From assembly GCA_016706225.1 (NCBI GenBank), contig JADJKB010000012.1, forward strand, positions 186,001-250,000: a DNA stretch of 64,000 nt. The letters are read 5' to 3'. This document shows positions 35,039-44,092 of the stretch, in pieces. Origin of the DNA: Myxococcales bacterium (GTDB taxonomy: Bacteria > Myxococcota_A > Polyangia > Polyangiales > Polyangiaceae). The notes below the pieces were generated by a model, which worked only from the letters and a program-made list of their open reading frames with translations, was not told the DNA's origin and searched no databases. Each line of letters begins with the position of its first letter. Positions within the stretch are counted from its first letter, which is position 1. The position numbers and the translations under genes are program-made.

Positions 35039-35210
35039 GTTCCCGGAATCCGCACCTCGTGCGGGGCGTTTGCGCTTCTTTTCGTCCGCGTGCGGAGCAG
35101 GGCGGTCGTCTACGGCCAGAAAGAACTCCTCTATCGCGGGGCGGCGCTGGCGCGCCCCGACGCCTCGCGTGGTAGCAGGCTCCCGGGGTTTAAGCCAGTC
35201 CAGGCACGGC

Positions 35211-37139
35211 TCAGGGGGTGTTGCTGCGGCGGAGGGGTCGCCCGGCCGAGACCGCCGCGGTCCGGCGAATGGGCGCCGCCCGGCCCAGGCGCACCAGGGC
35301 GGAGCGCAGAACTGGGTCGTCGTTGACCCCGACCTGCCCGCGGTGGGCCGGCCACTCGGCTCCCCCCATGCTCGCCTTGGCGCGCACGTCCGGACCCTGC
35401 CAGGGCTTCAGGCTGCCCACGATGCCGCGCTCGCGCTCGCTGGCCGGCAAGAGCGGCAGACTGAAGGTCGGCGAGAGCCCGACGCCCTGCAACGGCGACC
35501 CGTCGGGCAGCGAGAACAACATCGTGGTCAGGCGCAGCACCCCTGCACCAGCGACGTCGTCGAAGTACTCCTGCACACAACCCTTGCCGAAGGTACGCGA
35601 GCCGATCACCGGACCGCGATGGTAGCCGGCGATCGCCCCGGCGATCATCTCTGCGGCGCTCGCCGTGTACCCATCCACGAGCGCGGCGACGGGGGCGTGC
35701 CAAGTGTGTGCGGGTGGCGGAGTGGTGGCGCGCTGGATCTCGATTGTCCCGTCACGATGCCGCAGCGGAAACAGCGGCGCCCCGGGCAGAAGAAGTCCAA
35801 TGGCTGCCACCGCGCCGTCAATCGAGCCACCGCCGTTGCCGCGCAGGTCCAGCACCATGCCAGCCAGCGGCTCGCCTTGTTCGGCGAGCTCGGTCGTCAC
35901 TTGTTCGAGGTCCTCACCCAGCTCGTCGGGCACGTCCGGGATCGCAACCACGGCCACCGCGTCGCCACCGTAGCTCACACGACGCACGCTGAGCCGGTTG
36001 CCCTCCGCCGGAGCCTCTCGTGTGAGCTCGACACTCAGCTTCACCGGCGTTGGCTGCGACCTTCGCAGCACGACGACATCGCGCGTCGTCTCGCCACCGA
36101 TCGACTCGAGGTGCGAGAGCTGCTCCACCTGCTCCACGCTGAGCCCAGCGGTCGACACACCGGCGACCGAGAGCACGAGGTCACCGTCAGCGAGCGGCGG
36201 AGTGGCCTCGTCGAGCACACGCACCCCGAGCGCCGTGCGAGCCATGCGCCCCCAGAGCCGCGCCTCGGACAGAAGGCCCGGATCTGCCGAGTAGAGTGAC
36301 CATTCCTCGTCGATGGGCGCCCACTCACCGTGCGGATCCACCGCCGGCACGTAGGACCGAACTGCCGCCGCGAGCACTGCGCCGGTCCACTCGGCGAGCG
36401 GCAGCTCGGGCGCCAGGCGTGAACGTGCGGCGTCCACCGCAGCGCCTGCATCGGCAAATTCGAAGGCAAAGCTCCCGATGCGCGCGCCGAGCTCTCGGGC
36501 GAGTGCGCGAGCCGGACGTGTCACCGGGTCGTCCTGAAACACGCTCGCCTCGGCCAGCATGAACACACGCTCACGCGACACACGCGGCGCGCTCTTGCGA
36601 CCGGTGTCCAGCTCACGCCCGATCTCCGCGACCCAATCGCGCACGACGCGTGCGACCGCCGCTGCGGCGTCACACTCGGACTGCGAGTGCGGGTCCGCCT
36701 CGAGCTCGGCGAGCAAGCCGAGCGCGTGCTGCTCGAGTGAATGTTTGATCGGACTGTCTGGAGCGGCGGACCACAACCCGTGCGGGTCGAGCCAGTCTGC
36801 GGTGTGATCCGCAAACTCGCGCGCGCCGGGTGACACCGCGGGCATCGCCAACCGACCTCGAACTTGAGCCACGACGCGCCGTGCCTCGATGCAACTGAGA
36901 GCAGGCGGGTTGCCGGCCGGCAGCTTCAGTGGACGCGAGGCGCAGTCGCCCGGATCGATGGCCGGGTCGGAGACCGGTGCTTGCCCGACGGCACTTGCCG
37001 AAGGCAAAGCCGAGGCGCTCGACGCGGGCGGGCTCGGCACCCCCGGTGTGCCAGCGGAAGAGGAATCCGTGTGGCGCGCGCGGAACAGGAAAAACGCCGC
37101 CGTTCCCAGCAGGAGGACACCGAGCGCACGTCGCCGCAT
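35211..37139 (-). CDS. Carboxy-terminal processing protease (S41 family) with PDZ domain
   Basis: A 642-residue protease with an N-terminal membrane anchor (ALGVLLLGTAAFFLF) and a Ser/Pro/Ala linker. A helical N-terminal domain is followed by a PDZ domain around 310-380 (GVRVLDEATPPLADGDLVLSV) and the S41 catalytic core. VDGYTASAAEMIAGAI supplies the nucleophile S494 and SRTFGKGCVQEY supplies the general base K519, 25 residues apart as in CtpA. It cleaves C-termini of periplasmic proteins. The ATG at 37139 starts at the membrane anchor; the frame continues upstream as shadow of the divergent gene. Confidence 0.88.
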   Translation of the reverse strand: MRRRALGVLLLGTAAFFLFRARHTDSSSAGTPGVPSPPASSASALPSASAVGQAPVSDPAIDPGDCASRPLKLPAGNPPALSCIEARRVVAQVRGRLAMPAVSPGAREFADHTADWLDPHGLWSAAPDSPIKHSLEQHALGLLAELEADPHSQSECDAAAAVARVVRDWVAEIGRELDTGRKSAPRVSRERVFMLAEASVFQDDPVTRPARALARELGARIGSFAFEFADAGAAVDAARSRLAPELPLAEWTGAVLAAAVRSYVPAVDPHGEWAPIDEEWSLYSADPGLLSEARLWGRMARTALGVRVLDEATPPLADGDLVLSVAGVSTAGLSVEQVEQLSHLESIGGETTRDVVVLRRSQPTPVKLSVELTREAPAEGNRLSVRRVSYGGDAVAVVAIPDVPDELGEDLEQVTTELAEQGEPLAGMVLDLRGNGGGSIDGAVAAIGLLLPGAPLFPLRHRDGTIEIQRATTPPPAHTWHAPVAALVDGYTASAAEMIAGAIAGYHRGPVIGSRTFGKGCVQEYFDDVAGAGVLRLTTMLFSLPDGSPLQGVGLSPTFSLPLLPASERERGIVGSLKPWQGPDVRAKASMGGAEWPAHRGQVGVNDDPVLRSALVRLGRAAPIRRTAAVSAGRPLRRSNTP

Positions 37140-37211
37140 GAACAACCGGAGGAACTCTAGCCCGCCGCGTTGGGTTTGTCTCCGCGCGGCGATCCCCGTT
37201 ACTGTCGCCGC

Positions 37212-37694
37212 GTGTTGGACGCGCTCGTGTTGCTCGGCTGCCGCATCGGTCCCGACGGGGCTTTGTCGCAGACAGCCGAGCGTCGCGTCGAGGCTGCCGC
37301 CCGCGCCCTTGCGGCCGGTTCGGCTCCCCGTGTCATCGTGAGTGGCGGCCGCCGCTGGAACGGGCACGCGGAGGCGGAGGTGATGAGTGAAGCGCTGCGC
37401 GCGCGCGGAGTGCCGGGCGACGCCCTCTTGCTCGAGCTGCTCAGCCTGTCGACCTGCGAGAACGCACGCTTCAGCGCGGCGCTGGCCCGGGAGCATGGCT
37501 TCGGCGAGCTCGGGGTCGTGACCTGTGACTGGCACATGCGGCGCGCCGTCGCGGCATTCGCCCACGCCGGGTTGGTCGTGCAACCGTTCCCAGCGCGGAC
37601 GCCGCCAGCCGCGGTGCACACGCGCATCGCGCGCGCGGGGCGCGAGCAGGTCAGCTCGTGGGTCGATCGCCTCGCGACCTGGGGAGTGTCATGA
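37212..37694 (+). CDS. DUF218 (ElyC/SanA/YdcF-like) protein
   Basis: A 160-residue protein from GTG 37212, beginning VLDALVLLGCRIGPDG, the opening strand of the DUF218 fold. Further family features are VIVSGGRRWNGHAEAEVM (conserved SGG and E) and STCENARFSAAL and VVTCDWHMRRA (the conserved Asn and H positions). DUF218 proteins are linked to envelope polymer metabolism but are mostly uncharacterised. Its stop overlaps the ATG of the HEAT/cyclophilin gene (ATGA). An in-frame TTG at 37170 is an alternative start. Confidence 0.75.
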   Translation: MLDALVLLGCRIGPDGALSQTAERRVEAAARALAAGSAPRVIVSGGRRWNGHAEAEVMSEALRARGVPGDALLLELLSLSTCENARFSAALAREHGFGELGVVTCDWHMRRAVAAFAHAGLVVQPFPARTPPAAVHTRIARAGREQVSSWVDRLATWGVS

Positions 37695-39928
37695 GCACGA
37701 GCCGCCGCTGGTGCCACCGCGGCTGGCTGCTGATGAGCGGTGTGAGCGCAATCGTGCTGGCTCAGGCGTGCAAGAAGTCGCCGCCGAGTCCGCAAGCCAC
37801 CGACGCCGCCCCAAACCCCATCGCCAGCGTAGTACCTCCGACGAACCGCGACACCGAGCTCGCGCGCATCTACGCCGCAGAGTATCGGCGCTCGAGCGGC
37901 GAGATCACCGAGGGCGACCTCGCGAATCGAGACGTGGTGATCCGTCGCCGCGCCGCGCGGGCGTTGGCGCGCATCGCGGACGATCCCGCGGTGGAGCTCC
38001 TGAAAAAAGCGCTCGCCGACGAAGACCCCGAGGTCGCGGCCTGGGCTGCTTATGGCCTCGGCTTTGCGTGCAAGGGCCGCGAATCCAAGACGGTCCGTGC
38101 GCTGGTTTCACGCGCGGCCAGCGCCAGCACGGGCGACGCGCAGGCCGCGGGATCACTGGATCTGACCCGCACACTCGCCGATGCCCTCGGGCGCTGCGGC
38201 GACCCCGAGGGTGAGGCGACGCTGCGCGCGTGGCTCGACATCGGAGACCGGCGCGAAGGCGCGGCGCTCGCCCTCGGCCGAATGGCCTCGCGTCGCAAAC
38301 GACTCGACGACGCGTCAGTGGTTGCGCTGCTGGACGCGGCCAGTCGCCCCGACAAACCGGTCGAGTCAGCGCTGTTTGCGTTCACGCGCATCTCGGTCGC
38401 GGGTGATGCAATCCAAGCTCGTCTGCTCGATGTCGCCACGGACGCGCTCGGCGGGCCTGCAAGTGCGCGCCGCTCGTTTGCTGTGCGCGCCCTCGGCCGC
38501 GCGGGGCCGAAGGCCGTCGAGCCTCTCGCGAAGGTGCTCGGCAACCCGAGCTTCACGGTCGCCGAGCGCTCCGATGCTGCCCGCGAGCTCGCTCGGATCG
38601 GTGAGCCCGGGCAGGCAGCCTTGCGCAAGAGCCTGGCCACCCTCGAGCCAAAACCCGACGCCCTGACGCGGCTCGCGGGCGCAGAGCTCGCGCCACTGCA
38701 GAGTCTGCTCGATGCGCTCGAACAACCGGCGCGCGACGCAAAACCCAGCCTCGAGCGCCTTGCCAGCCTGGAGGTTCCGAAAGATCCCGAAGGCCTCGCT
38801 CGACGCATCGTACGGCTCAGATGTCGCGCAGCGGTGTTACTCGCCGGAGATCAAACGGGACACCCGAAGCTCGTGGCTTGTGATCCAAAACCCGACGGGG
38901 TGCTCGGCACGCTTGCCCTCTTGAAGGTGCTCGATCGCGGCAAACTCGTGGGGGCTCGCGGCAAACGCTGGCGGCCCCTCACCGAGAGCAAACTGCCGAC
39001 GGTGCGCCAGGCGGCCATCGAGCTGATGGCGTCCCACGCCGAGGTGGAGACGCCGGCGCCGCTATTGGCAAAAGCCCTGCGCGCTCCCGACGCCGGCACC
39101 GTGGCGGCGGCGGCGCAGATCATCTCCGCGTATCCGGATCGCGCTGCGGAGAAACCCGCCAAGCGCCCGAACGTCGAAGAGACCGCCGACGACCCCGCGA
39201 CACCTGCGACCACCGACAAACCTCCGGAGCCGGTCAAACCCCATCCCCTCGTCGTCGACGCACTCACGACCGCGTTCACGCTGCAGCGCCCCGCCGACTC
39301 GATCGAGGTCTGGACTGCACTCGCCGACGCTGCGGGTGCACTTCAAGTCCTCAGCTTCAAGCCGCGCCTCGACGCATTCTGCAAGGGCAACAGTCCCGTC
39401 CTGCGCGAGCACGCCGAGAAGGCGCTGCGGGTGATGGGTGAGAAGCGACGGGTCTGCAAGGCGGAAGCCAACGGCAAGGTCCCGGCGGAGCTGAGCGGCG
39501 CCGTGTCGTCGCCCGTGAAGCTGGTGTTCGAGACCGACGCGGGGGAAGTGACCCTCGAGCTCGATCCGGCCCTCGCGCCCGTGGCCGTGACCCGCTTCGT
39601 GGAGCTCGCCCGCGCGGGATTCTTCGTCAACGTACCGATCCACCGCGTGGTGCCGGGCTTCGTGGTGCAGCTCGGTGATCCGGGCGGGGATGGCTACGGC
39701 GGAGCCGGCAAAGAACCGCTGCCTTGTGAGACGAGCCCCGCGCCCTTCGATGCGCTCTCGGTGGGTGTCGCGCTGGCCGGGCGGGACACGGGCTCGAGCC
39801 AGCTCTTCGTCACCCTCGCGGCGTTCCCGCACCTGGACGGAGACTACGCGCTGATCGGACGCGCAGAGCCCGGCTGGGAGAAAATCGCGCAGGGCGACGT
39901 CGTGCACAAAGTCCGTGTCACACCCTGA
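37691..39928 (+). CDS. Lipoprotein with HEAT-like repeats and C-terminal cyclophilin-type peptidyl-prolyl isomerase
   Basis: A 745-residue protein. Residues 1-30 are a lipoprotein signal (IVLAQACKKSPP, Cys about residue 27). Residues 70-480 are helical repeats rich in Ala/Leu/Arg (HEAT-like, for example RAARALARIADDPAVELLKKA). A Pro/Thr/Lys linker follows around 500, and the last 150 residues are a cyclophilin-type PPIase (VKLVFETDAGEVTLELDP, HRVVPGFVVQLGDPGGDGYGG, SSQLFVTLAAFPHLDGDYALIG). It would isomerise Xaa-Pro bonds in envelope proteins. It is coupled to the DUF218 gene by a 4-bp overlap. Confidence 0.83.
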   Translation: MSTSRRWCHRGWLLMSGVSAIVLAQACKKSPPSPQATDAAPNPIASVVPPTNRDTELARIYAAEYRRSSGEITEGDLANRDVVIRRRAARALARIADDPAVELLKKALADEDPEVAAWAAYGLGFACKGRESKTVRALVSRAASASTGDAQAAGSLDLTRTLADALGRCGDPEGEATLRAWLDIGDRREGAALALGRMASRRKRLDDASVVALLDAASRPDKPVESALFAFTRISVAGDAIQARLLDVATDALGGPASARRSFAVRALGRAGPKAVEPLAKVLGNPSFTVAERSDAARELARIGEPGQAALRKSLATLEPKPDALTRLAGAELAPLQSLLDALEQPARDAKPSLERLASLEVPKDPEGLARRIVRLRCRAAVLLAGDQTGHPKLVACDPKPDGVLGTLALLKVLDRGKLVGARGKRWRPLTESKLPTVRQAAIELMASHAEVETPAPLLAKALRAPDAGTVAAAAQIISAYPDRAAEKPAKRPNVEETADDPATPATTDKPPEPVKPHPLVVDALTTAFTLQRPADSIEVWTALADAAGALQVLSFKPRLDAFCKGNSPVLREHAEKALRVMGEKRRVCKAEANGKVPAELSGAVSSPVKLVFETDAGEVTLELDPALAPVAVTRFVELARAGFFVNVPIHRVVPGFVVQLGDPGGDGYGGAGKEPLPCETSPAPFDALSVGVALAGRDTGSSQLFVTLAAFPHLDGDYALIGRAEPGWEKIAQGDVVHKVRVTP

Positions 39929-39998
39929 TCAGAGCGAGCCGCGCACCGGCGCAGTCTTGTAGACGACCCGGCAAGTCCGAGTCTACGCTGCGAGCGCC

Positions 39999-40799
39999 GT
40001 GCTCCTCGCCGTCGACATCGGAAATACGAACATCGTGTTCGGACTCTACGCCGGACACGAGCTCCTGCAGACGTTTCGCATCGCCACGGTGCACACCCGC
40101 ACCGCCGACGAGTACGGCGTGCTCTTGCGACAGATGCTCGAGCTACGCGAGCTCGATCCGCGCAAGGTGCAGGCAGCCATCATCGCCAGCGTCGTGCCGC
40201 CCCTGACCGACGTGATGTCCGAGGCCATCCGCCACGCGCTCGGCCGTGTCCCGCTGGTCGTGGGCCCCGGCACCAAGACCGGCATCGCCGTGGTCTACGA
40301 TCACCCCCGCGACGTGGGCGCCGACCGCATCGTGAACGCGGTGGCAGCCTTCGAGCGTTTCCAGAGCGGGGCCATCATCGTCGACTTCGGAACGGCAACC
40401 ACCTTCGACTGCATCTCACCCAACGCCGAGTACCTCGGCGGTGTGATCGTCCCCGGCGTGCGGGTGAGCCTGGACGCCCTGCTCGGAAAAGCCGCCAAGC
40501 TCTCGCGCATCGAGATCGCCGAACCGCCGCGGGTGGTGGGTCAGAACACGACGCACGCGCTGCAGTCGGGCATCGTCTACGGCTACGCATCGCTGGTCGA
40601 CGGTCTGGTGAGAAAGCTCCAGGCGGAGCTCGGGTTTCCGTGCCGGGTGCTCGCAACAGGCGGCCTCGCCACGCTGATCGTCAAGTACTGCGAGACGGTC
40701 GAGGGAGTCGACGATCACCTCACCCTCGAGGGCCTGCGCATCTTGCACGAGCGCAACACCAAGAGCGAAGGGCAGCAGCGCGGACGCGCGGCCCAATAG
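39999..40799 (+). CDS. coaX: Type III pantothenate kinase
   Basis: A 266-residue CoaX, which phosphorylates pantothenate in coenzyme A synthesis. It starts with GTG 39999 and has VDIGNTNIVFGLYAG (phosphate-binding), GADRIVNAVAAFERF, IIVDFGTATTFDCIS and GGVIVPGVRVSLDALL, all characteristic of the type III enzyme and distinct from CoaA. Length matches the family (about 255-265). It follows the HEAT/cyclophilin gene by 70 bp. Confidence 0.95.
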   Translation: MLLAVDIGNTNIVFGLYAGHELLQTFRIATVHTRTADEYGVLLRQMLELRELDPRKVQAAIIASVVPPLTDVMSEAIRHALGRVPLVVGPGTKTGIAVVYDHPRDVGADRIVNAVAAFERFQSGAIIVDFGTATTFDCISPNAEYLGGVIVPGVRVSLDALLGKAAKLSRIEIAEPPRVVGQNTTHALQSGIVYGYASLVDGLVRKLQAELGFPCRVLATGGLATLIVKYCETVEGVDDHLTLEGLRILHERNTKSEGQQRGRAAQ

Positions 40800-40889
40800 C
40801 GGCAGTTCGGCGACTCGGGTGCAGGCGAAGATGGGGTGCCCCAACAGTTCGTGCCGCTCGGCAGGCAACGAGGGGCAGAGGGCAATCGC

Positions 40890-41891
40890 GTGCGCAAGTC
40901 GGCGCTGACGCTCGCCCTGTTCGCGGGGCTGCTCGTGGTCACCGTGCTCATCGCCGTGCGCTTCGGCGCCGAGCCCATCGACCTTGGTCGAGCGTTCACC
41001 GATCCCCAGAGCCTCGATGCAACCATCCTCTTTTCCGCGCGCTTGCCCCGCGTCGCGCTCGCGTGCCTGGCGGGCGGTGCGCTGTCGGTGGTGGGCGTGG
41101 CGTTTCAAGCACTGTTGCGCAATCCGCTGGCCGATCCCTACGTGCTCGGGGTGTCGGGCGGTGCGGCAGCCGGAGCAACGCTGGCAATCGTGGCCGGCAC
41201 GAGCGCGTTTTCGCTGCTCGGCGCCGCGCTCGTGCCCGCCGCCGCGCTGGTCGGCGGGCTGCTCGCGACGTTCCTGGTGTACGCCATCGCGCGGGCCGGC
41301 GGTGAGATCAGCGGCACCGCGATTGTGCTCGCCGGAGTCATCGTGAACGCCATCGCGGCGAGTGTGATCACCTTCATAAAGACGCTGGTGTCGGCTGCCA
41401 AGGCACAGGAGCTCCTGTTCTGGCTGATGGGTTTCCTCGACGTGCCCTCGACGCCGCAGCTCGTGGTGTGCAGCATCTGGGTCACCGCCGGTGTACTCGG
41501 CATCATTCTGGACTCCGGCCGACTCAACCTTCTGGCGCTGGGGCGCGAACCCGCGGCTCACCTGGGCGTCGACGTCTCGCGGCTCGAGCGACGAGTGTTC
41601 TTTGCGGCCTCGGCCATCACCGGGGCCATCGTGAGCCTCACCGGCTTGATTGGGTTTGTCGGTCTGGTGGTCCCGCACGCCGTGCGCCGCCTGCTCGGTC
41701 CGGACCACCGCGTCGTCGTGCCGGCGTCGCTCTTGCTCGGCGCAACCACGTTGGTGTTGTGTGATCTGGTGACGCGCGCGCTCTTCCGCTGGCTCGAGAC
41801 GGAGCCGCCCGTCGGCGCCGTCACGGCGCTGATCGGCGGACCGCTGTTTCTGGTGATCCTGTTCCGCAGCCGCCGCCACGCGCTCGAGTGA
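40890..41891 (+). CDS. BtuC/FecCD-type ABC transporter permease
   Basis: A 333-residue inner-membrane permease of the vitamin B12/siderophore (BtuC/FecCD) family with eight to ten helices. Signatures are LRNPLADPYVLGVSGGAAAG and GFVGLVVPHAVRRLLGPDHR. The GTG at 40890 follows a good AGAGGG ribosome site. A matching ATP-binding protein and binding protein are absent here, so partners must be encoded elsewhere. The stop overlaps the GTG of the next open frame, although the next gene more probably starts at 42038. Confidence 0.88.
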   Translation: MRKSALTLALFAGLLVVTVLIAVRFGAEPIDLGRAFTDPQSLDATILFSARLPRVALACLAGGALSVVGVAFQALLRNPLADPYVLGVSGGAAAGATLAIVAGTSAFSLLGAALVPAAALVGGLLATFLVYAIARAGGEISGTAIVLAGVIVNAIAASVITFIKTLVSAAKAQELLFWLMGFLDVPSTPQLVVCSIWVTAGVLGIILDSGRLNLLALGREPAAHLGVDVSRLERRVFFAASAITGAIVSLTGLIGFVGLVVPHAVRRLLGPDHRVVVPASLLLGATTLVLCDLVTRALFRWLETEPPVGAVTALIGGPLFLVILFRSRRHALE

Positions 41892-42037
41892 GAACGCGGG
41901 GTTCTCCGCGCACCCGCGTACGCGATGCGAAGGACTCGCGCCGCGAACTGGTAGTACCACTGCGGTCGAGCTTGTTGATCTTTGCGGGTTTGCCGACCGG
42001 ATTCCCACGGCATGAGTCCTGCAACTGGTTCAACCAC

Positions 42038-42583
42038 ATGACCCGACTCGTCCGGCTTGGTGGGGCGCGCCACCTGCTCATCCGCCTGCCCGTCCCCGCA
42101 GTTCCGCTGTCATCCCTGACCCCCAGCGAGCGCGCCGTCGTGCTCCTGGTGCTCGAGGGCGCGAGCAATCGCGACATCGCAACGGCACGTCAGACCTCGC
42201 AACGCACCGTCGCGAATCAGCTGTCGTCCGCCTACGGCAAACTCGGTGTGCGGTCACGCTCCGAGCTCGCGCGTACCCTCTCGGGCTCCGAGGGCCAACC
42301 CAACGCCGCCGTGAAAGAGCTGCTCACGGGAGCCTGGACGCTGGTCGAGCAGGTTGCATCCAGCGAACGCCGCTGGGTCATCGCCAGGCCCTCCTCGAAC
42401 CCGCTTCGCGCCGAAGAACGCCAGGCGCTCGAGCTACGTGCGCTCGGGAAGACTCTGCGCGATATCGCCAGCACGCTCGACACCAGCGAGCCCACGGCGT
42501 CGCGGCTCGTTCAGCGCGGCATGCGCAAGCTCGGGATCCGTTCGGTGGCGGAGCTGGCGCGAGTGCTGGCCGACTGCGCCTGA
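42038..42583 (+). CDS. Protein with two LuxR-type HTH DNA-binding domains
   Basis: A 181-residue protein with two LuxR-type helix-turn-helix domains. The first (about 27-85) shows LTPSERAVVLLVLEGASNRDIA and TVANQLSSAYGKLGVRSRSEL; the second (about 115-175) shows LRAEERQALELRALGKTLRDIA and RLVQRGMRKLGIRSVAEL. No receiver or ligand-binding domain is present. The ATG at 42038 keeps the N-terminus short; the frame is open further upstream to 41888 but that region looks non-coding. It is convergent with the beta-helix lipoprotein, with one base between stops. It may be a stand-alone regulator; targets unknown. Confidence 0.75.
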   Translation: MTRLVRLGGARHLLIRLPVPAVPLSSLTPSERAVVLLVLEGASNRDIATARQTSQRTVANQLSSAYGKLGVRSRSELARTLSGSEGQPNAAVKELLTGAWTLVEQVASSERRWVIARPSSNPLRAEERQALELRALGKTLRDIASTLDTSEPTASRLVQRGMRKLGIRSVAELARVLADCA

Positions 42584-42584
42584 G

Positions 42585-44078
42585 TCACTGCCCCAGCTCG
42601 TCCGCTCCCAGATCCGGCGCGCCGACGCTGTGCGGTTTCCCGTCCAGGTCGACTCCAGCTTCGGGGACGACGACACCTTGGTCGATGGCGTTGGCTGCGC
42701 TGCTCTTCAAATGAAAATCGCTGCCGGCGGCGATCAGGTACGCGAGCGGGGTCGATTGCAGGTTGTGATCGACCGTGCCCTGCGCACCGTCGCGCTGGGT
42801 GATCTTGTTCGTCAGGTTGTTCTGGATCACCGCCAGCGTCTCGGCAAAGCGGTAGTCGATGGAGCTGAAGGCCTTGGTTGCTCCCGTGCCGTGCAGCACG
42901 GTGTTGTGGAACACCAGCGGCTTCTTGGCGATGTCGAGCTCGATACCGGTGTCGTAATAGGCGTGGTTGGCCCACACGACGTTGTTGCGGATCACCCCAT
43001 CGTAGTGGGCGAGCTTCGCGCCAGCGTAGGGGTTGTCCGGGTAGACACGGTCCCCCGTGCCGCCCCCGAGCCCGAAGCCAATGCCCCTCGCGCAGTCGAT
43101 GATGGTGTTGTTCTCGACCAGCGTGTCGCGCGCCCCCTTCCAGAAGTGAATGGCGTGTTCGGCCAGCCCGCCGTTGTCGCAGTAGATGCCCTCGAAGCGG
43201 TTGTTGCGCACGACCCACTTCCAACCGGCGTGCACGTCGATGCCTCCGGTGTAACAACCGCCGCAGCAGCTCTCCACCTTGGGCCGACCGGCGGCGGTCA
43301 TCACGAACTCGGAGCACTCCACGCGGCCTTCGTCGATGTAACCGGGGGTGCTGCCGTTGGGGTTCACCTTCAAGAACTGCTCACCGTTGTCGATGAGCTT
43401 CGCGGCGTAGACCCGCAGGTTCTTCACGTCGACGTTTGCGCCGGGTGGGTAAGCGTGGATGGCGTGGTCGACCGCATGGGTCAAGGTCACGTGGGCGATG
43501 GTGACGTCGCTCGCGCTCACGGCAACGAGCTCGTTCACGACGTATTTTCCGTCGATGGTCACCTTCGAGGCGTCGTTGGACGCGGAGCGCAGGCTGACTC
43601 CCTTCTTGGAGAGCTGCAGCGTCGAGCTGATGTTGTAAATGCCATCAGCGAGCAAGATGGTGCTGCCCGCGGCTGCGCCTTGCACGAGGGAGTGCAGGGT
43701 CGGGCCGTCCGACGGTTTTGCGTTCACGACGGTGCCGGTCGCGGCCGCCAACGCGGGGCACGCGAGGTTCGTGCTGCCGCCGGTTCCACCGGTTGCGCCG
43801 CCACCGCTCCCGCCGCTCCCGCCGACGCCAGCGCCGCCGCCGGTCGCAGTCGTACCGCCGCCCCCGCCCGCGCCCGCGCCCGCGCCACCCCCAACGTTCG
43901 AGCCGCCGGTGTTCACGCTGCCGCCGCTGTTGGTCCCACCGGTGTTGACGCTTCCCCCCTTCCCGCCGCCGGTGCCAGCCCCACCGCTGCTCGACCCGCC
44001 GCTGCCACCGCCACCGTCATCCGAGCCGCAAGCGAGCGCGATGAACGGAAGGACCCAGACGAGAGATGAGAGTCGCAT
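42585..44078 (-). CDS. Lipoprotein with right-handed beta-helix (pectate-lyase-like) domain
   Basis: A 497-residue lipoprotein (lipobox LPFIALACGSDD, Cys about residue 17). Residues 20-100 are a Gly/Ser/Thr-rich linker of GGSxxGG repeats (43,783-44,020). The rest is a right-handed parallel beta-helix like polysaccharide lyases, with turn phrases such as NRFEGIYCDNGG and NNTIIDCARGIGFG. C-x(2)-C pairs appear at CCGGC. It is probably a surface-attached polysaccharide-binding or -degrading protein. The ATG at 44078 lies right before the signal peptide. It is convergent with the double-HTH gene and co-directional with the GNAT gene. Confidence 0.82.
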   Translation of the reverse strand: MRLSSLVWVLPFIALACGSDDGGGGSGGSSSGGAGTGGGKGGSVNTGGTNSGGSVNTGGSNVGGGAGAGAGGGGGTTATGGGAGVGGSGGSGGGATGGTGGSTNLACPALAAATGTVVNAKPSDGPTLHSLVQGAAAGSTILLADGIYNISSTLQLSKKGVSLRSASNDASKVTIDGKYVVNELVAVSASDVTIAHVTLTHAVDHAIHAYPPGANVDVKNLRVYAAKLIDNGEQFLKVNPNGSTPGYIDEGRVECSEFVMTAAGRPKVESCCGGCYTGGIDVHAGWKWVVRNNRFEGIYCDNGGLAEHAIHFWKGARDTLVENNTIIDCARGIGFGLGGGTGDRVYPDNPYAGAKLAHYDGVIRNNVVWANHAYYDTGIELDIAKKPLVFHNTVLHGTGATKAFSSIDYRFAETLAVIQNNLTNKITQRDGAQGTVDHNLQSTPLAYLIAAGSDFHLKSSAANAIDQGVVVPEAGVDLDGKPHSVGAPDLGADELGQ

Positions 44079-44092
44079 CGAGGGCGAGGATA

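Noticed and set aside
35039..35210. A tRNA or small RNA in the gap between pcnB and the S41 protease
   Set aside because: Several GC-rich stems can be drawn but no cloverleaf, TpsiC or anticodon pattern fits.
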